From CAILHX01 sp046155285 (lineage in GTDB: Bacteria > Pseudomonadota > Gammaproteobacteria > Burkholderiales > Methylophilaceae): a stretch of DNA of 64,000 bases. The stretch's first letter is position 1, and each line of letters begins with the position of its first letter. This document shows positions 9,601 to 17,655 of this stretch, one piece after another. The notes under the pieces are model-generated. The model did not search any database. It saw only the letters and a list, made by a program, of their open reading frames with translations, and was not told the origin of the DNA. The stretch is taken from the NCBI GenBank assembly GCA_046155285.1, contig JBJXEA010000014.1:8753-72752 (forward strand), written 5' to 3'. Both the position numbers and the translations under genes were made by a program.

Positions 9601-10392
9601 CAACGCCTGACGGGCTATCCGGCGCTTGAAGATTGCCTGGATTCAGTCGCCGTGCGTTTGTTTGATATTGAACACGAGGCACATTGCTCGCACCGAGAAG
9701 GCGTGCGCCGTTTGATGCGGCTGGAGCTGAAAGAACAAATGAAACAGCTGGATAAAAGCCTGCCCAATTTCACGCAAACCGCGTTGATTTTACGCAACCT
9801 GATGTCGCCAGAAATCTTGAAAGAAGACGTGCTCACCACCATCGCCGACCGCGCGTTTATTGGCGAAGATGCGTTGCCACGCTCCAACGCTGAATTCATG
9901 ACGCTGAAACAACGTGCCAGAACGCGCTTGCCCGCCGTGACCGAGGGCGCAACCCGCTTGCTGCAAGCTATTGCCAACGAGTACCAAACGTTGACACTCA
10001 AGCTCAACGACTTGCATCCCAGCATGAACCGCATCAAACGCGAGGTGGAAGAGAATTTAAGTCATTTGCTCTACAAAAACTTTTTTAGCCAAACGGCATG
10101 GGAGCGTCTGCAACACTTGCCGCGTTATATCAAAGCATTGAAGTTACGCCTAGAAAAATACCCCAACGCGATAGAGCGCGATGCCAAACACGGCCACGCC
10201 ATCAACCAACTGTGGAGCCGATATCAGCAACGCGTGGAAGGTTTACAAAAACAGGGAAAAGTGCCAGAAAAACTACTGGAATTTCGCTGGCTGATTGAGG
10301 AATTGCGAGTATCTTTATTCGCGCAGGAACTGAAAACGCCGTTCCCGGTGTCGGTGAAACGGCTGGAGAAAATCTGGGCGGAGATGAGCTAG
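6661..10392 (+). CDS. hrpA: ATP-dependent RNA helicase HrpA
   Basis: A DEAH/RHA-box helicase of 1243 residues. Walker A GETGSGKTT is at 46-54, the DEAH box at 143-146, SAT at 175-177, and motif VI QRAGRCGR follows near 345. HA2 and OB-fold (DUF1605) regions and the long HrpA-specific DUF3418 C-terminus come next. HrpA acts in mRNA processing and rescue of stalled ribosomes. The length is close to the roughly 1300 aa of E. coli HrpA, so it is complete. It ends 12 bp from the convergent PEP-CTERM gene. The 159 bp upstream show no clear Shine-Dalgarno. Confidence 0.95.
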   Translation: MKSPAQIQLRLANLPKPEFADDLPVNQKRDDIAATIAKHQVVIVCGETGSGKTTQLPKICLTLKRGVAGMIGHTQPRRIAARSVAARIAQELKSPLGQTVGFKVRFSDKLSSNTYIKLMTDGILLAETQGDPLLKAYDTLIIDEAHERSLNIDFLLGYLKQLLPKRPDLKVIITSATIDAERFSSHFNGAPVIEVSGRTYPVEVRYRPLEETEEEEQEEKMEAAILDAVDDLSRLGSGHNAGDILVFLPGEREIRDTAEHLRKHHPQGAEILPLFARLSLEDQQKVFRPSGGRRIVLATNVAETSLTVPGIKYVIDAGLARVNRYSPRAKVEQLQVEKISQAAAKQRAGRCGRVSNGICIRLYSEDDFNARPEFTEPEILRSSLASVILRMAALKLGDVTHFPFIEAPSSRLISDGYQLLQELGAVDEERRLTPLGGQLAKFPLDPKVGRMLLAGKAENCLTEILIIASALSVQDPRERPMDKREAADRAHARFVDERSDFLSLLKVWDFYDDALKHKKSNRLLVKQCHEHFLSFMRLKEWRELHAQVTTIVHDMGLRCNEIPAESPAIHRALLSGLLGNIGFKDSDADVYSGARGIKFTIAPGSGLKKLKPKWVMAAELMETAKLYARCVAKIEPEWIEPLAKDLAQSSYSEPRWERRLAQVSAWERVTLYGITIVPKRRIHYGPIDPVESRKIFLREALANEDYDTNAKFWQHNRRMIAEVEELEHKARRQDVLVDELQLFAFYDKYIPAGIFNGATFEHWLKTESVANPRLLFLSKEDLMRHGATGVTEAQFPENMTLCEAALPLKYRFEPGHPLDGVTLTLPLHLLNQLDPTPCEWLVAGMVREKVTHLVKALPKTLRRVCVPVPDFVTAFLELTSEPHEGLKIALAAFIKTRTGLQITDTDWAEPLPPHLLMNFRVVDDAGQELAMGRDWAALKPKLAQAAQLTFREASPEIERVGLKQWDFGDLPQKLEFTRSGQRLTGYPALEDCLDSVAVRLFDIEHEAHCSHREGVRRLMRLELKEQMKQLDKSLPNFTQTALILRNLMSPEILKEDVLTTIADRAFIGEDALPRSNAEFMTLKQRARTRLPAVTEGATRLLQAIANEYQTLTLKLNDLHPSMNRIKREVEENLSHLLYKNFFSQTAWERLQHLPRYIKALKLRLEKYPNAIERDAKHGHAINQLWSRYQQRVEGLQKQGKVPEKLLEFRWLIEELRVSLFAQELKTPFPVSVKRLEKIWAEMS

Positions 10393-10404
10393 CGCAATGC
10401 TAGA

Positions 10405-11013
10405 TCAGGCGAGGCTACGGCGACGTTTGGCAAGGAAACCTAGCAACGCCAAACCGGGAATCATCAAAGCGCCAAGCGCAGGCTCAGGAACCGGCGACAC
10501 TTCAAAATTAAACCCGTAACTATAAACTGACGAAGCGTCAGTCTCATTGATCCAGAACGTGTAATTGCCCGATGCCAAGCCATTGTTCACGCCCAGCAAC
10601 GGCAGCACATCGGTACCTTGGTAAAACTTGTAGATGTGGTTATAGCCCAGCATCTTGTTGATGTCAGCAAAACTATAAGGCGGAATGGGCGACAAGGTGA
10701 GCTGAGAACCCACTTCTGCTGCTAGGAAAGAGTTAGCGCCGCCTTGCTCCAAACTGGTCAACATCATTCTATCCAAACGATGCCCCGTAGGCACAGCGAT
10801 GGTGAAGTAGTCCAAATCGGCTTCACTGGAGATGTTAGAAAACCCGAATGTACCATTTATCTGGTTGGCACCAGCATCAAGCGCGACAAGGGTAGGCGCA
10901 AGGTGATTGTTTGAGAATTCACCACTGACGGCCTCGTTATAATTTGCCGCCATAGCGCCAATAGAAGATGCCATGAGTGAAACCAAGGCAATAAACTTGA
11001 GATTTTTGACCAT
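10405..11013 (-). CDS. PEP-CTERM sorting-domain protein
   Basis: A 202-residue secreted protein. It has a signal peptide (about residues 1-22, ending AMAA) and a typical C-terminal sorting tag, VPEPALGALMIPGLALLGFLAKRRR: the VPEP motif, a hydrophobic helix and a basic end. PEP-CTERM proteins are processed by an EpsH-type exosortase and linked to exopolysaccharide or biofilm. No exosortase is in this window. The middle part is beta-rich and of no recognised family. AGGGGA lies 6 bp before the ATG. Confidence 0.88.
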   Translation of the reverse strand: MVKNLKFIALVSLMASSIGAMAANYNEAVSGEFSNNHLAPTLVALDAGANQINGTFGFSNISSEADLDYFTIAVPTGHRLDRMMLTSLEQGGANSFLAAEVGSQLTLSPIPPYSFADINKMLGYNHIYKFYQGTDVLPLLGVNNGLASGNYTFWINETDASSVYSYGFNFEVSPVPEPALGALMIPGLALLGFLAKRRRSLA

Positions 11014-11205
11014 TGCTATCCCCTAAAAAGATTAGCGCGGCAGGCGCTTGATTAGAAGGAATCCTAGCAAACCAAAATGAAGTGAGAATGACAGACACAT
11101 AGGCCAAAAGAACTACTACATAATCAATCGTATTTCTGCTTTCGACCCTTTGCCTACCTTGGAGAACGTCCGCATTCGAGCAGTAAATTCTTTAAGTAAA
11201 TCGTC

Positions 11206-12123
11206 TCATTTATCAGTATGAATAATTAGCTGATTCAAAACACTGGGGTGGTAACGGTGAGGTACTGTGATGGCATAAAAGTGCTCCTCTAGTTCAGATG
11301 AAACGCCAACAACGACTAAACGGCCACTCTGCAATTCATCTTGCACAACCACCTCTGGTAGCAGCGCAAGCCAACCGCTATCGCGAGCTAACAAACGTAA
11401 CATGGCCATATCATCAACCTCCGCGCGTAAATTCGGAATGACTCCTTTGGTAGTACATATAGCATCAAAGCTTGCTCTGACAGCATGACGTGGGCCAGGA
11501 AGAGCCATATCAATGCCGTGAAGATCATCCGGAATGCTTAACTTACGCCCGCTCCAGATTTCCGCCACCCCGACCAGACACATGGACTGACTGTCTAGCA
11601 GATGACAATGTAATGGCCTTTCTGGAACGGAAGGTACCGCCTCGTTGGCCAGCACAATATCAAGTTGATGGTGCAGCAAACGTTCCAGCAAGTCGTCCAG
11701 TAGCCCCGACTCTAGGGTCAATATCATGGACGGGTCAGTCAAGAGCGGTCGTATCCAATTTTCTTGGTAGTTTCGTGACAGTGTTGCAACACTTCCTATG
11801 CGAAGGTGGACGATGCCATCCCTTTGACCTTTCAACCTATCCAGTAACTCTGCGCCTAAGTCAAAAATACTGTCAGCGTAACTCAGAACCAAGTGGCCGG
11901 AGTCGGTGAGTATTAGTTTCCTTCCCTTACGCTCAAAAAGGCGTTCTCCCAATCGATCTTCCAGTAGGCGAATTTGTGCAGAAAGTGCAGATTGAGAAAC
12001 GTGTAATTCCTGGGCGGCACGGCTTAGATGCCCTATTTTCGCAACACGCCAAAAGTAAAGAAGATGATGGAAGTTCAGTCGATTGATTTCAAACCGTTCG
12101 TTTTTATGCATGAATTTATTCAT
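11206..12123 (-). CDS. LysR-family regulator (NhaR-like) of the dab operon
   Basis: A 305-residue LysR-type regulator with an N-terminal winged HTH (LSRAAQELHVSQSALSAQIR, residues about 33-52) and a C-terminal LysR substrate domain. The NLNFHHLLYFW-like start resembles the NhaR/CbbR-like branch. It is transcribed away from dabB with only 69 bp between the chosen starts. LysR genes beside dab operons are known in chemolithoautotrophs, so control of bicarbonate uptake by CO2 status is the natural inference. Its effector cannot be told from sequence. An alternative start is Met5 at 12111. Confidence 0.85.
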   Translation of the reverse strand: MNKFMHKNERFEINRLNFHHLLYFWRVAKIGHLSRAAQELHVSQSALSAQIRLLEDRLGERLFERKGRKLILTDSGHLVLSYADSIFDLGAELLDRLKGQRDGIVHLRIGSVATLSRNYQENWIRPLLTDPSMILTLESGLLDDLLERLLHHQLDIVLANEAVPSVPERPLHCHLLDSQSMCLVGVAEIWSGRKLSIPDDLHGIDMALPGPRHAVRASFDAICTTKGVIPNLRAEVDDMAMLRLLARDSGWLALLPEVVVQDELQSGRLVVVGVSSELEEHFYAITVPHRYHPSVLNQLIIHTDK

Positions 12124-12192
12124 AAATTAATAATTAACAGAACGTTTATGATAATGCAAAATGTAAGTCGTAATCCAATTGGAATTTCACTC
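12108..12192. promoter_or_regulatory. Divergent lysR-dabB control region
   Basis: This AT-rich stretch holds the start of lysR and the leader of dabB. ATGAAT-TT-ATTCAT (12110-12123) is an inverted repeat overlapping the lysR start codon, suited to autoregulation. A GGA triplet at 12181 sits 9 bases before the dabB ATG at 12193. No convincing sigma-70 boxes could be fixed. Confidence 0.45.
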
Positions 12193-13779
12193 ATGCATAA
12201 CCTTGAATCTTTTCAACCAATATTAAGTTTACTTCCTTTTGTCCTAATGCTGGCATCTACGACCATTGTCTGGTTCATTAGGCAACGTGTGCCAAGTATC
12301 TGGTCAGTATTAAAAATTACCTACCTACTAGCGACTTTGGTGGCTATAGTTTCTTTAGGCCTGTTGTTGGCGAATTCTCCCAACTCAAGCCAAGGTAACT
12401 ACTTTTCAATCTTGCCCGGTATGGCGATAGGTCTGACAGGTGCATGGTTGGCGTTACTAGTTCAGGTGCTTGGTTTTGTGATTGCAAGTTTCTCATCACG
12501 ATACCTGGAAGGAGAATTCGGTCAAGCGCGTTATGCATCGGCGCTCTCCGGCGTTTTGGCTTCCGTGCAGTTGCTGGTTCTAGCAGACCATTGGATTATT
12601 CTGATCGCAGCATGGGCAGCGACAGGATTCGCGCTACACCAACTCTTATGTTTTTACAGCGATCGACCTTTTGCAGCTTTGGCTGCTCACAAGAAATTCC
12701 TGTCAGACCGGTTGGCCGACATTTTTTTAATTGCCGCAGCAGGGTTTGCTACTCTTGAAGTAGGTAGCGGGTCTATTTCAGCATTGCTGCATTATGTAGA
12801 GGTACATGGTACAACTTTTAACTTGCAGATTTGCGCTATTTTTCTTGCCCTAGCAGTACTTGTCCGCACTGCCATGCTACCAGTGCATGGATGGTTGATC
12901 CAAGTGATGGAGGCGCCAACACCTGTATCAGCATTGCTGCACGCAGGTGTCGTTAACCTTGGCGGCTATGTCTTGATAAGATTCGCGCCACTATTCGAAA
13001 TTGCCACTCCTGCGCGTTCAATACTAGTGGTTGTCGGTCTGTTGACGGCGATTTTGGCAGGCTTTGTCATGCTTACTCGAATCAGCATCAAAGTCAGACT
13101 GGCATGGTCAACGCTAGCACAAATGGGGTTCATGCTGCTCGAATGTGGCTTGGGACTCTACCAATTTGCCATGCTGCACCTCATCGGCCACTCACTTTAC
13201 AAAGCGCATGCATTTCTCAGTTCAGGTGAAACAGTTAGGCAGGCACGCTTGAGTGATTTACGCGGCTTTTGGCACCCGACAACATTGAGCATGGTTCTAG
13301 CCCCAGTCTTAACTGCCATGATCGTGTTCGCGCTTACTTTTTTGGCCTCAAGACTAACGGCTAGCATTTGGCCGTTGTGGTGGAGTGGTGTGCTGGCGCT
13401 GGCTTGGTCACCAATGTTGTGGGTAAAAAATGAGTTCAGTGGCGTTCCAGCCATGAAGTACCAAATTTTTTCAGGATCCCTTTTAGTAACTTTGCTAACG
13501 TTACTCGTCTGCGCAGGGCATTTACTGCCCCTTGGTGTGACAATGCTCCCGAATGATGTGCAAGGGTTTGTCGTATTGGCTGCAATGCTGCTGGTATACA
13601 TAGGCACTGTAATGCTGCAGATACCTAGCTTGCGTCTTCAACTGGAGGCCTTACGTCGGCAAAGTTATGCCGGGTTTTACCTCGATGAAAGTTTTACTAG
13701 ATTGGCTTTACGATTTTGGCCTGTGCAGTTGCCAGCGACAGATCAAGCGCGCGATGCGAATCGTGCTAGCAGTTATTGA
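12193..13779 (+). CDS. dabB: DabB-type membrane subunit of bicarbonate/CO2 uptake system
   Basis: A NuoL/antiporter-family integral membrane protein (528 aa from this start, about 13-14 predicted helices). The signature EAPTPVSALLHAG and the preceding helix with MLPVHGWL correspond to the proton-conducting core of NADH-dehydrogenase L-type subunits. In DAB systems DabB drives the carbonic-anhydrase-like DabA with the proton gradient. The frame is open up to 12028, but that extension overlaps lysR and is not hydrophobic. MHNLESFQPIL with a GGA upstream is preferred; Met at 12148 or 12154 is possible. It lies 28 bp upstream of dabA, which confirms the assignment over a complex I subunit. Confidence 0.88.
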   Translation: MHNLESFQPILSLLPFVLMLASTTIVWFIRQRVPSIWSVLKITYLLATLVAIVSLGLLLANSPNSSQGNYFSILPGMAIGLTGAWLALLVQVLGFVIASFSSRYLEGEFGQARYASALSGVLASVQLLVLADHWIILIAAWAATGFALHQLLCFYSDRPFAALAAHKKFLSDRLADIFLIAAAGFATLEVGSGSISALLHYVEVHGTTFNLQICAIFLALAVLVRTAMLPVHGWLIQVMEAPTPVSALLHAGVVNLGGYVLIRFAPLFEIATPARSILVVVGLLTAILAGFVMLTRISIKVRLAWSTLAQMGFMLLECGLGLYQFAMLHLIGHSLYKAHAFLSSGETVRQARLSDLRGFWHPTTLSMVLAPVLTAMIVFALTFLASRLTASIWPLWWSGVLALAWSPMLWVKNEFSGVPAMKYQIFSGSLLVTLLTLLVCAGHLLPLGVTMLPNDVQGFVVLAAMLLVYIGTVMLQIPSLRLQLEALRRQSYAGFYLDESFTRLALRFWPVQLPATDQARDANRASSY

Positions 13780-13807
13780 GTACTGAACAATTTTATAGGA
13801 GATAGTC

Positions 13808-16387
13808 ATGAGCCATATGGAAGTCGTGGATATGCCCGCGCGGGAATATCCACGAAATAACGCCGAGTTGGGGGAAGCGAGCCACGAAATTGAAAGTAAT
13901 TTAGATGAGTCTCTTAGTACGTTAATAGACAGAGCGTGCCAAATAGCATGTCAGGCTATAGCTCCAGCGTGGCCACTTGACCGCTCTATTGCTGTTAATC
14001 CACATTGGGGACGCATTAGTGACCCAGTTCGGAAAGTAGCTGCGCGACTTGCCCTGCTCGGGGGTATGCGCGTGTACCCGTCCCGCAGATATTTTCAACA
14101 AGCCTGGAACGAAAAGCGCATTAGCACTGAAGACCTACTTGATGCTATTGCTCAAGTGAACTTACCGGAGCGGGATGAATGGGATATCGCAAAGTGTGTC
14201 GCTGCACTGGACGTTGAAAATCAACTTAAACCATTGCCTCTGCTTATCGACTTGCTTGATGATGGGCTGGAGCTTGGAATTAGGTTACCTTGGCGTCAGG
14301 CAGTAACTCACCAAATAAGCCAGACCTGCGCCGCATACTTCGATCAACACCAAGCTGACTGGCAACCTCAGCGCCAGCATGGGCTTTATTCCTTCTGGCG
14401 TGAGACTTTGACACATGACCACGGAATTGGCATTTTGATGGGGTTGCCTAAACTGGATCGCCAGTTGGAAAATTTGCCGAAAACTCCTGAATTAGCACAA
14501 AGCTGGGTACTCAAAAAACTAGGTCTGCCGCCCGCCGCATGGTCGTATTATCTGGAAGCTTTGCTCCTCACTATGAATGGTTGGGCATCATGGTGTTCCT
14601 ATTTGCAATGGCAAGCGGCTCAGGAGGGTCGTGTTGATTCAAATCTTCGGGAGTTACTTGCTATCCGTCTTGCTTGGGGCGCTATCTTGCTTGATGGAGT
14701 GAAAACGTCGAGCGCTGAATCGAAGTTTCTGACGTTACAGAAAACTTGGTCAGATTTAGAGAACACGTTTGCTCAAGCAGAAGAGGCATTTTGTGTTGAG
14801 GAAATCTGGCAGATCGCCTTGGAGGCAGGATACCAGAGGCGCTTAACCAATCAACTGAGCACGAACAATCATTCCGCTCCTGCAAAGAACTATGAGCGCA
14901 ATATCGATGTGCAAGCGGTGTTCTGCATTGATGTACGTAGCGAGCCCGTACGTCGCGCCCTTGAAGAGGTCGACGCAAATATTCAGACTATTGGTTTCGC
15001 CGGCTTTTTCGGACTTGCCATTGATTACACGCCTCTGGGAACCTCGGCAACACGTCCTCAGCTGCCTGGACTGTTAGCACCCAGAATTGCTGCCAAAGAT
15101 ACGCTGAAGATATCGGATAAATTTAAAGGGCAACGGCCTACTCTAGAATCGGCAAATGAAGCCCGCCAACGTTACTTTTCGCTGACCAACCTATGGCAAT
15201 CAGCCTCTCGTTGGCCAGCTTCAGCCTTTTCCTTTGTCGAGGCATTTGGGTGGGTATATGTCGGCAAAATGACCAATTTACTAAGGATTAAGCCGGAGAA
15301 ACGCTCACGAGACGATCTGGATGGCTTGCCTACCCATTTAAGCCACATGTGCCGACCATCGTTAGAGCACATAGATATCTATGATCGTATCAATATTGCT
15401 GCAAATGTCCTACATGCTATGGGTCTAAAGTCCCGTTTTGCCTCTTTGGTATTACTAGTAGGGCATGGCAGCCAAAGCCGCAACAACCCACTTGCATCTG
15501 CATTAGACTGTGGAGCCTGTTGCGGCCAGACCGGTGAGGTAAATGCACGCGTCTTGGCGAGTATTTTAAATAATTCAATGGTGCGAGAAGGTTTACTGGC
15601 TCATGGTATTCAGATACCTCAAAACACAGTGTTCGTCGCAGCTCTTCACAACACGACTACTGAGGAATTAGAGTGGTTTGATCAGGACTTATTACCAGAG
15701 TTCGTACACCCCTCCATTAATATACTTGAAAAAACTTTTGCAAGAGCGCTAGACCAAGTTCGTAGGGAGCGTGCACCGCTACTTCAAATAGACCCTCAAC
15801 AAGATGCCAAGAACTTGCTAAATGCTTTTCAAAAGAGGGCAAGCGATAGTGCCCAAACTCGCCCTGAATGGGGTTTAGCCGGCAATGCTTCATTTATTAT
15901 CGGGCCTCGTAAAAGTACACGATGTCTGAAGTTGGATGGCCGCAGCTTTTTGCATGACTACGATGCCTCTCAAGACGATGATGGCAGTATTCTGGAACTG
16001 TTGATGACAGCGCCGATGCTGGTAACTCACTGGATTAATTGGCAGTATCATTCATCAACCTGTGAACCCACTTACTTCGGAAGCGGTAATAAGGTGCTAC
16101 ATAATGTTGTCGGTGGTCATATCGGCGTGTTCGAAGGCAATGGTGGGGATCTTCGAATTGGACTCTCCAAACAATCACTTCATGATGGCCAGAAATGTGT
16201 CCATGAACCATTGCGCTTAACAGTCGCAATAGCAGCCCCGAAGGAAAGGATTGAGGTAGTTATTACCAAGCACAAGGTACTTCAAGAGCTGGTGGATAAC
16301 GGTTGGTTGCATCTTTGGCATTTTCAAGACGGAACTGTTTCTCGCTTTAACCAGATGCAATGGCAATCTTTGGAAAAAAATGCATAA
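13808..16387 (+). CDS. dabA: DabA-type carbonic-anhydrase-like subunit (DUF2309)
   Basis: An 859-residue DUF2309 protein, the cytoplasmic partner of DabB, thought to hydrate CO2 one way to bicarbonate at a zinc site. The expected ligands are visible: C373 and D375 in FCIDVRSEP, H553 in VGHGSQS, and C568 in DCGACCG. The His-to-Cys spacing of 15 equals that of the characterised Halothiobacillus protein (C351, D353, H524, C539). AGGAGA precedes the ATG. Together with dabB and the LysR gene this is a complete DAB operon, useful for autotrophic CO2 fixation or carboxylations under low CO2. Confidence 0.93.
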   Translation: MSHMEVVDMPAREYPRNNAELGEASHEIESNLDESLSTLIDRACQIACQAIAPAWPLDRSIAVNPHWGRISDPVRKVAARLALLGGMRVYPSRRYFQQAWNEKRISTEDLLDAIAQVNLPERDEWDIAKCVAALDVENQLKPLPLLIDLLDDGLELGIRLPWRQAVTHQISQTCAAYFDQHQADWQPQRQHGLYSFWRETLTHDHGIGILMGLPKLDRQLENLPKTPELAQSWVLKKLGLPPAAWSYYLEALLLTMNGWASWCSYLQWQAAQEGRVDSNLRELLAIRLAWGAILLDGVKTSSAESKFLTLQKTWSDLENTFAQAEEAFCVEEIWQIALEAGYQRRLTNQLSTNNHSAPAKNYERNIDVQAVFCIDVRSEPVRRALEEVDANIQTIGFAGFFGLAIDYTPLGTSATRPQLPGLLAPRIAAKDTLKISDKFKGQRPTLESANEARQRYFSLTNLWQSASRWPASAFSFVEAFGWVYVGKMTNLLRIKPEKRSRDDLDGLPTHLSHMCRPSLEHIDIYDRINIAANVLHAMGLKSRFASLVLLVGHGSQSRNNPLASALDCGACCGQTGEVNARVLASILNNSMVREGLLAHGIQIPQNTVFVAALHNTTTEELEWFDQDLLPEFVHPSINILEKTFARALDQVRRERAPLLQIDPQQDAKNLLNAFQKRASDSAQTRPEWGLAGNASFIIGPRKSTRCLKLDGRSFLHDYDASQDDDGSILELLMTAPMLVTHWINWQYHSSTCEPTYFGSGNKVLHNVVGGHIGVFEGNGGDLRIGLSKQSLHDGQKCVHEPLRLTVAIAAPKERIEVVITKHKVLQELVDNGWLHLWHFQDGTVSRFNQMQWQSLEKNA

Positions 16388-16500
16388 TGACTTCGTGTTT
16401 TACAAATAAGCAAATTGCTTTCTTGACGCAACATGGCAAGGAGCATGTTGTTAGAGCCACACTGGAGCCTGCGTTAGCTTGCCAAATACACCATGAGACA

Positions 16501-16536
16501 AGTTATGTGTAGTAGTCGCGACTACTACACATAACT
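16501..16536. repeat. Perfect 36-bp palindrome
   Basis: The half AGTTATGTGTAGTAGTCG is followed immediately by its exact reverse complement with no spacer. No T tract follows on either strand. It could act as a bidirectional transcription stop between convergent genes, a dimeric protein site, or a REP-type element (it contains GTAG inward on both sides). Confidence 0.85.
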
Positions 16537-16625
16537 GTCATTTAGATTGACTCAGTTTTAGTAGCGTGTGTACAGCTTCATCGTATCCACGTGGAATTAG
16601 CCATCCGGGTTCTCGTATTTAAAAT

Positions 16626-16653
16626 CCGCGTGGGCAATATTTGCCCACCCTAC
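16626..16653. repeat. REP-like element, GTAGGGTGGGCAA type
   Basis: Read on the minus strand it starts with GTAG (16653) and contains GTGGGCAA-ATA-TTGCCCAC, an 8-bp-arm hairpin with a 3-nt loop. This follows the same GTAG-plus-palindrome plan as the elements at 353 and 20022. Confidence 0.65.
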
Positions 16654-16690
16654 CAGACTGTTGCCCGATAGCAGACAACTTCTGTATCCA

Positions 16691-17062
16691 TCAATCATAT
16701 TTAATATACTTAAACCGCTGGTCCTCATTCGGCGTGCCTTCCAACGCACCGCCCTCTTTGGCGGGCTGCCAGCCGATGACTTCTTCCATTTTCTTGGCCA
16801 ATTCAAAATCTTTATCGGTGATGCCTTTGGCGCTGTGGGTCACCAACTTCACCTCAACAAAAGCGTAGGAAACCGCCAAGTCGGGATGATGCCAGGCGGC
16901 TTCTGCCAAGTGACCAATGGTGTTGACCACCATCAGCGTGGCTTTCCAGCCGCCGGTCTTGTATTTGCGGCGTATCCAGTCATTTTCATATACCCAATGC
17001 GGCAGTTCGGCAGTAAGTTTGCTGTTGATTTCGGCTTCGTCGTAAACCTTCTCTTGTTTCAT
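16691..17062 (-). CDS. Pterin-4a-carbinolamine dehydratase-like protein
   Basis: A 123-residue PCD/DCoH-family protein. The signature GHLAEAAWHHPDL (about residues 50-62) has the catalytic histidine pair seen as HHPDL. Family members dehydrate 4a-hydroxytetrahydropterins. Here it is the last gene of the C1-carrier cluster and overlaps the kinase gene by 4 bp. PCD-like genes are known beside tetrahydromethanopterin biosynthesis genes in methylotrophs, so a role in H4MPT rather than phenylalanine hydroxylation is inferred; no phhA is present. Confidence 0.85.
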   Translation of the reverse strand: MKQEKVYDEAEINSKLTAELPHWVYENDWIRRKYKTGGWKATLMVVNTIGHLAEAAWHHPDLAVSYAFVEVKLVTHSAKGITDKDFELAKKMEEVIGWQPAKEGGALEGTPNEDQRFKYIKYD

Positions 17063-17655
17063 GTCATACGCTCCTCATCACCTTTAAGAATGGCAGAAAA
17101 CTGTTTCAGGTCGCCTTTTCCTAAGCAAATAATAGGGCAATTGACGCGCTTAGCAAACTCAGGGAAAGCCTCGTCCACCAAACCTTGTGCGGCTAATTGC
17201 TGCGATGTCAGGCGGGAAAGTTTTTCCACCGGTTTCACCAAAATCAGATGCTTGGCATTAAGCCGTGTCGACAACCAGGCGGCCAGACTATCCGAGGTCA
17301 CATCCCAGTTTTTTGGAATATGCTCGTCCGCTAGCACCATGCGACTTGGCAGCCAAATGATGCCCTTATGCTGCCAGCTACGCTCGGCAATTTCCAGTTC
17401 GTGCTTGGCCGTGACCAAACCAGGCTCCATCGCCGCCAAGGTCAAGCCGTATTGGTCCATCGCCAGCAGCGCCAGATGGTGTGCGGTAGCATCGTCAAAA
17501 CCGGCGGTTTTTTGTACTTGGCGCACAGCATCGGCATATGCGCCACCACCGGGCACGATGACTACATGGCCGTCGCTATTGCTGGCGATGGTGGAGAGCC
17601 ACAACGCTAACTCTGGTGAGCCTAATAAGCTACCGCCTAGTTTTACAACTATCAC
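17059..17655 (-). CDS. Amino-acid-kinase-fold protein, MfnE-like
   Basis: 198 residues with the amino acid kinase fold: VVKLGGSLL at the N-terminus and VIVPGGGAYAD near residue 33, the phosphate-binding glycine loops. In archaea MfnE phosphorylates (aminomethyl)furan-methyl phosphate to the diphosphate during methanofuran synthesis, and homologues lie in the H4MPT/methylofuran clusters of methylotrophs. Its neighbours (MfnF-like, MfnD-like, fae) support that role. It overlaps pabB and the dehydratase by 4 bp on either side. Substrate is inferred, not shown. Confidence 0.78.
   Translation of the reverse strand: MIVVKLGGSLLGSPELALWLSTIASNSDGHVVIVPGGGAYADAVRQVQKTAGFDDATAHHLALLAMDQYGLTLAAMEPGLVTAKHELEIAERSWQHKGIIWLPSRMVLADEHIPKNWDVTSDSLAAWLSTRLNAKHLILVKPVEKLSRLTSQQLAAQGLVDEAFPEFAKRVNCPIICLGKGDLKQFSAILKGDEERMT

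Larger units (their letters stand above)
16388..16690. other. Convergent intergenic region between dabA and the pterin dehydratase gene
   Basis: No gene is seen in these 303 bp. They hold a 36-bp perfect palindrome (16501-16536) and a GTAG-headed REP-like element (16626-16653), listed separately. There is no T-tailed terminator for either gene. Confidence 0.6.

Noticed and set aside
12028..12192. N-terminal extension of DabB
   Set aside because: It overlaps lysR on the opposite strand and adds a non-membrane tail not seen in the family.
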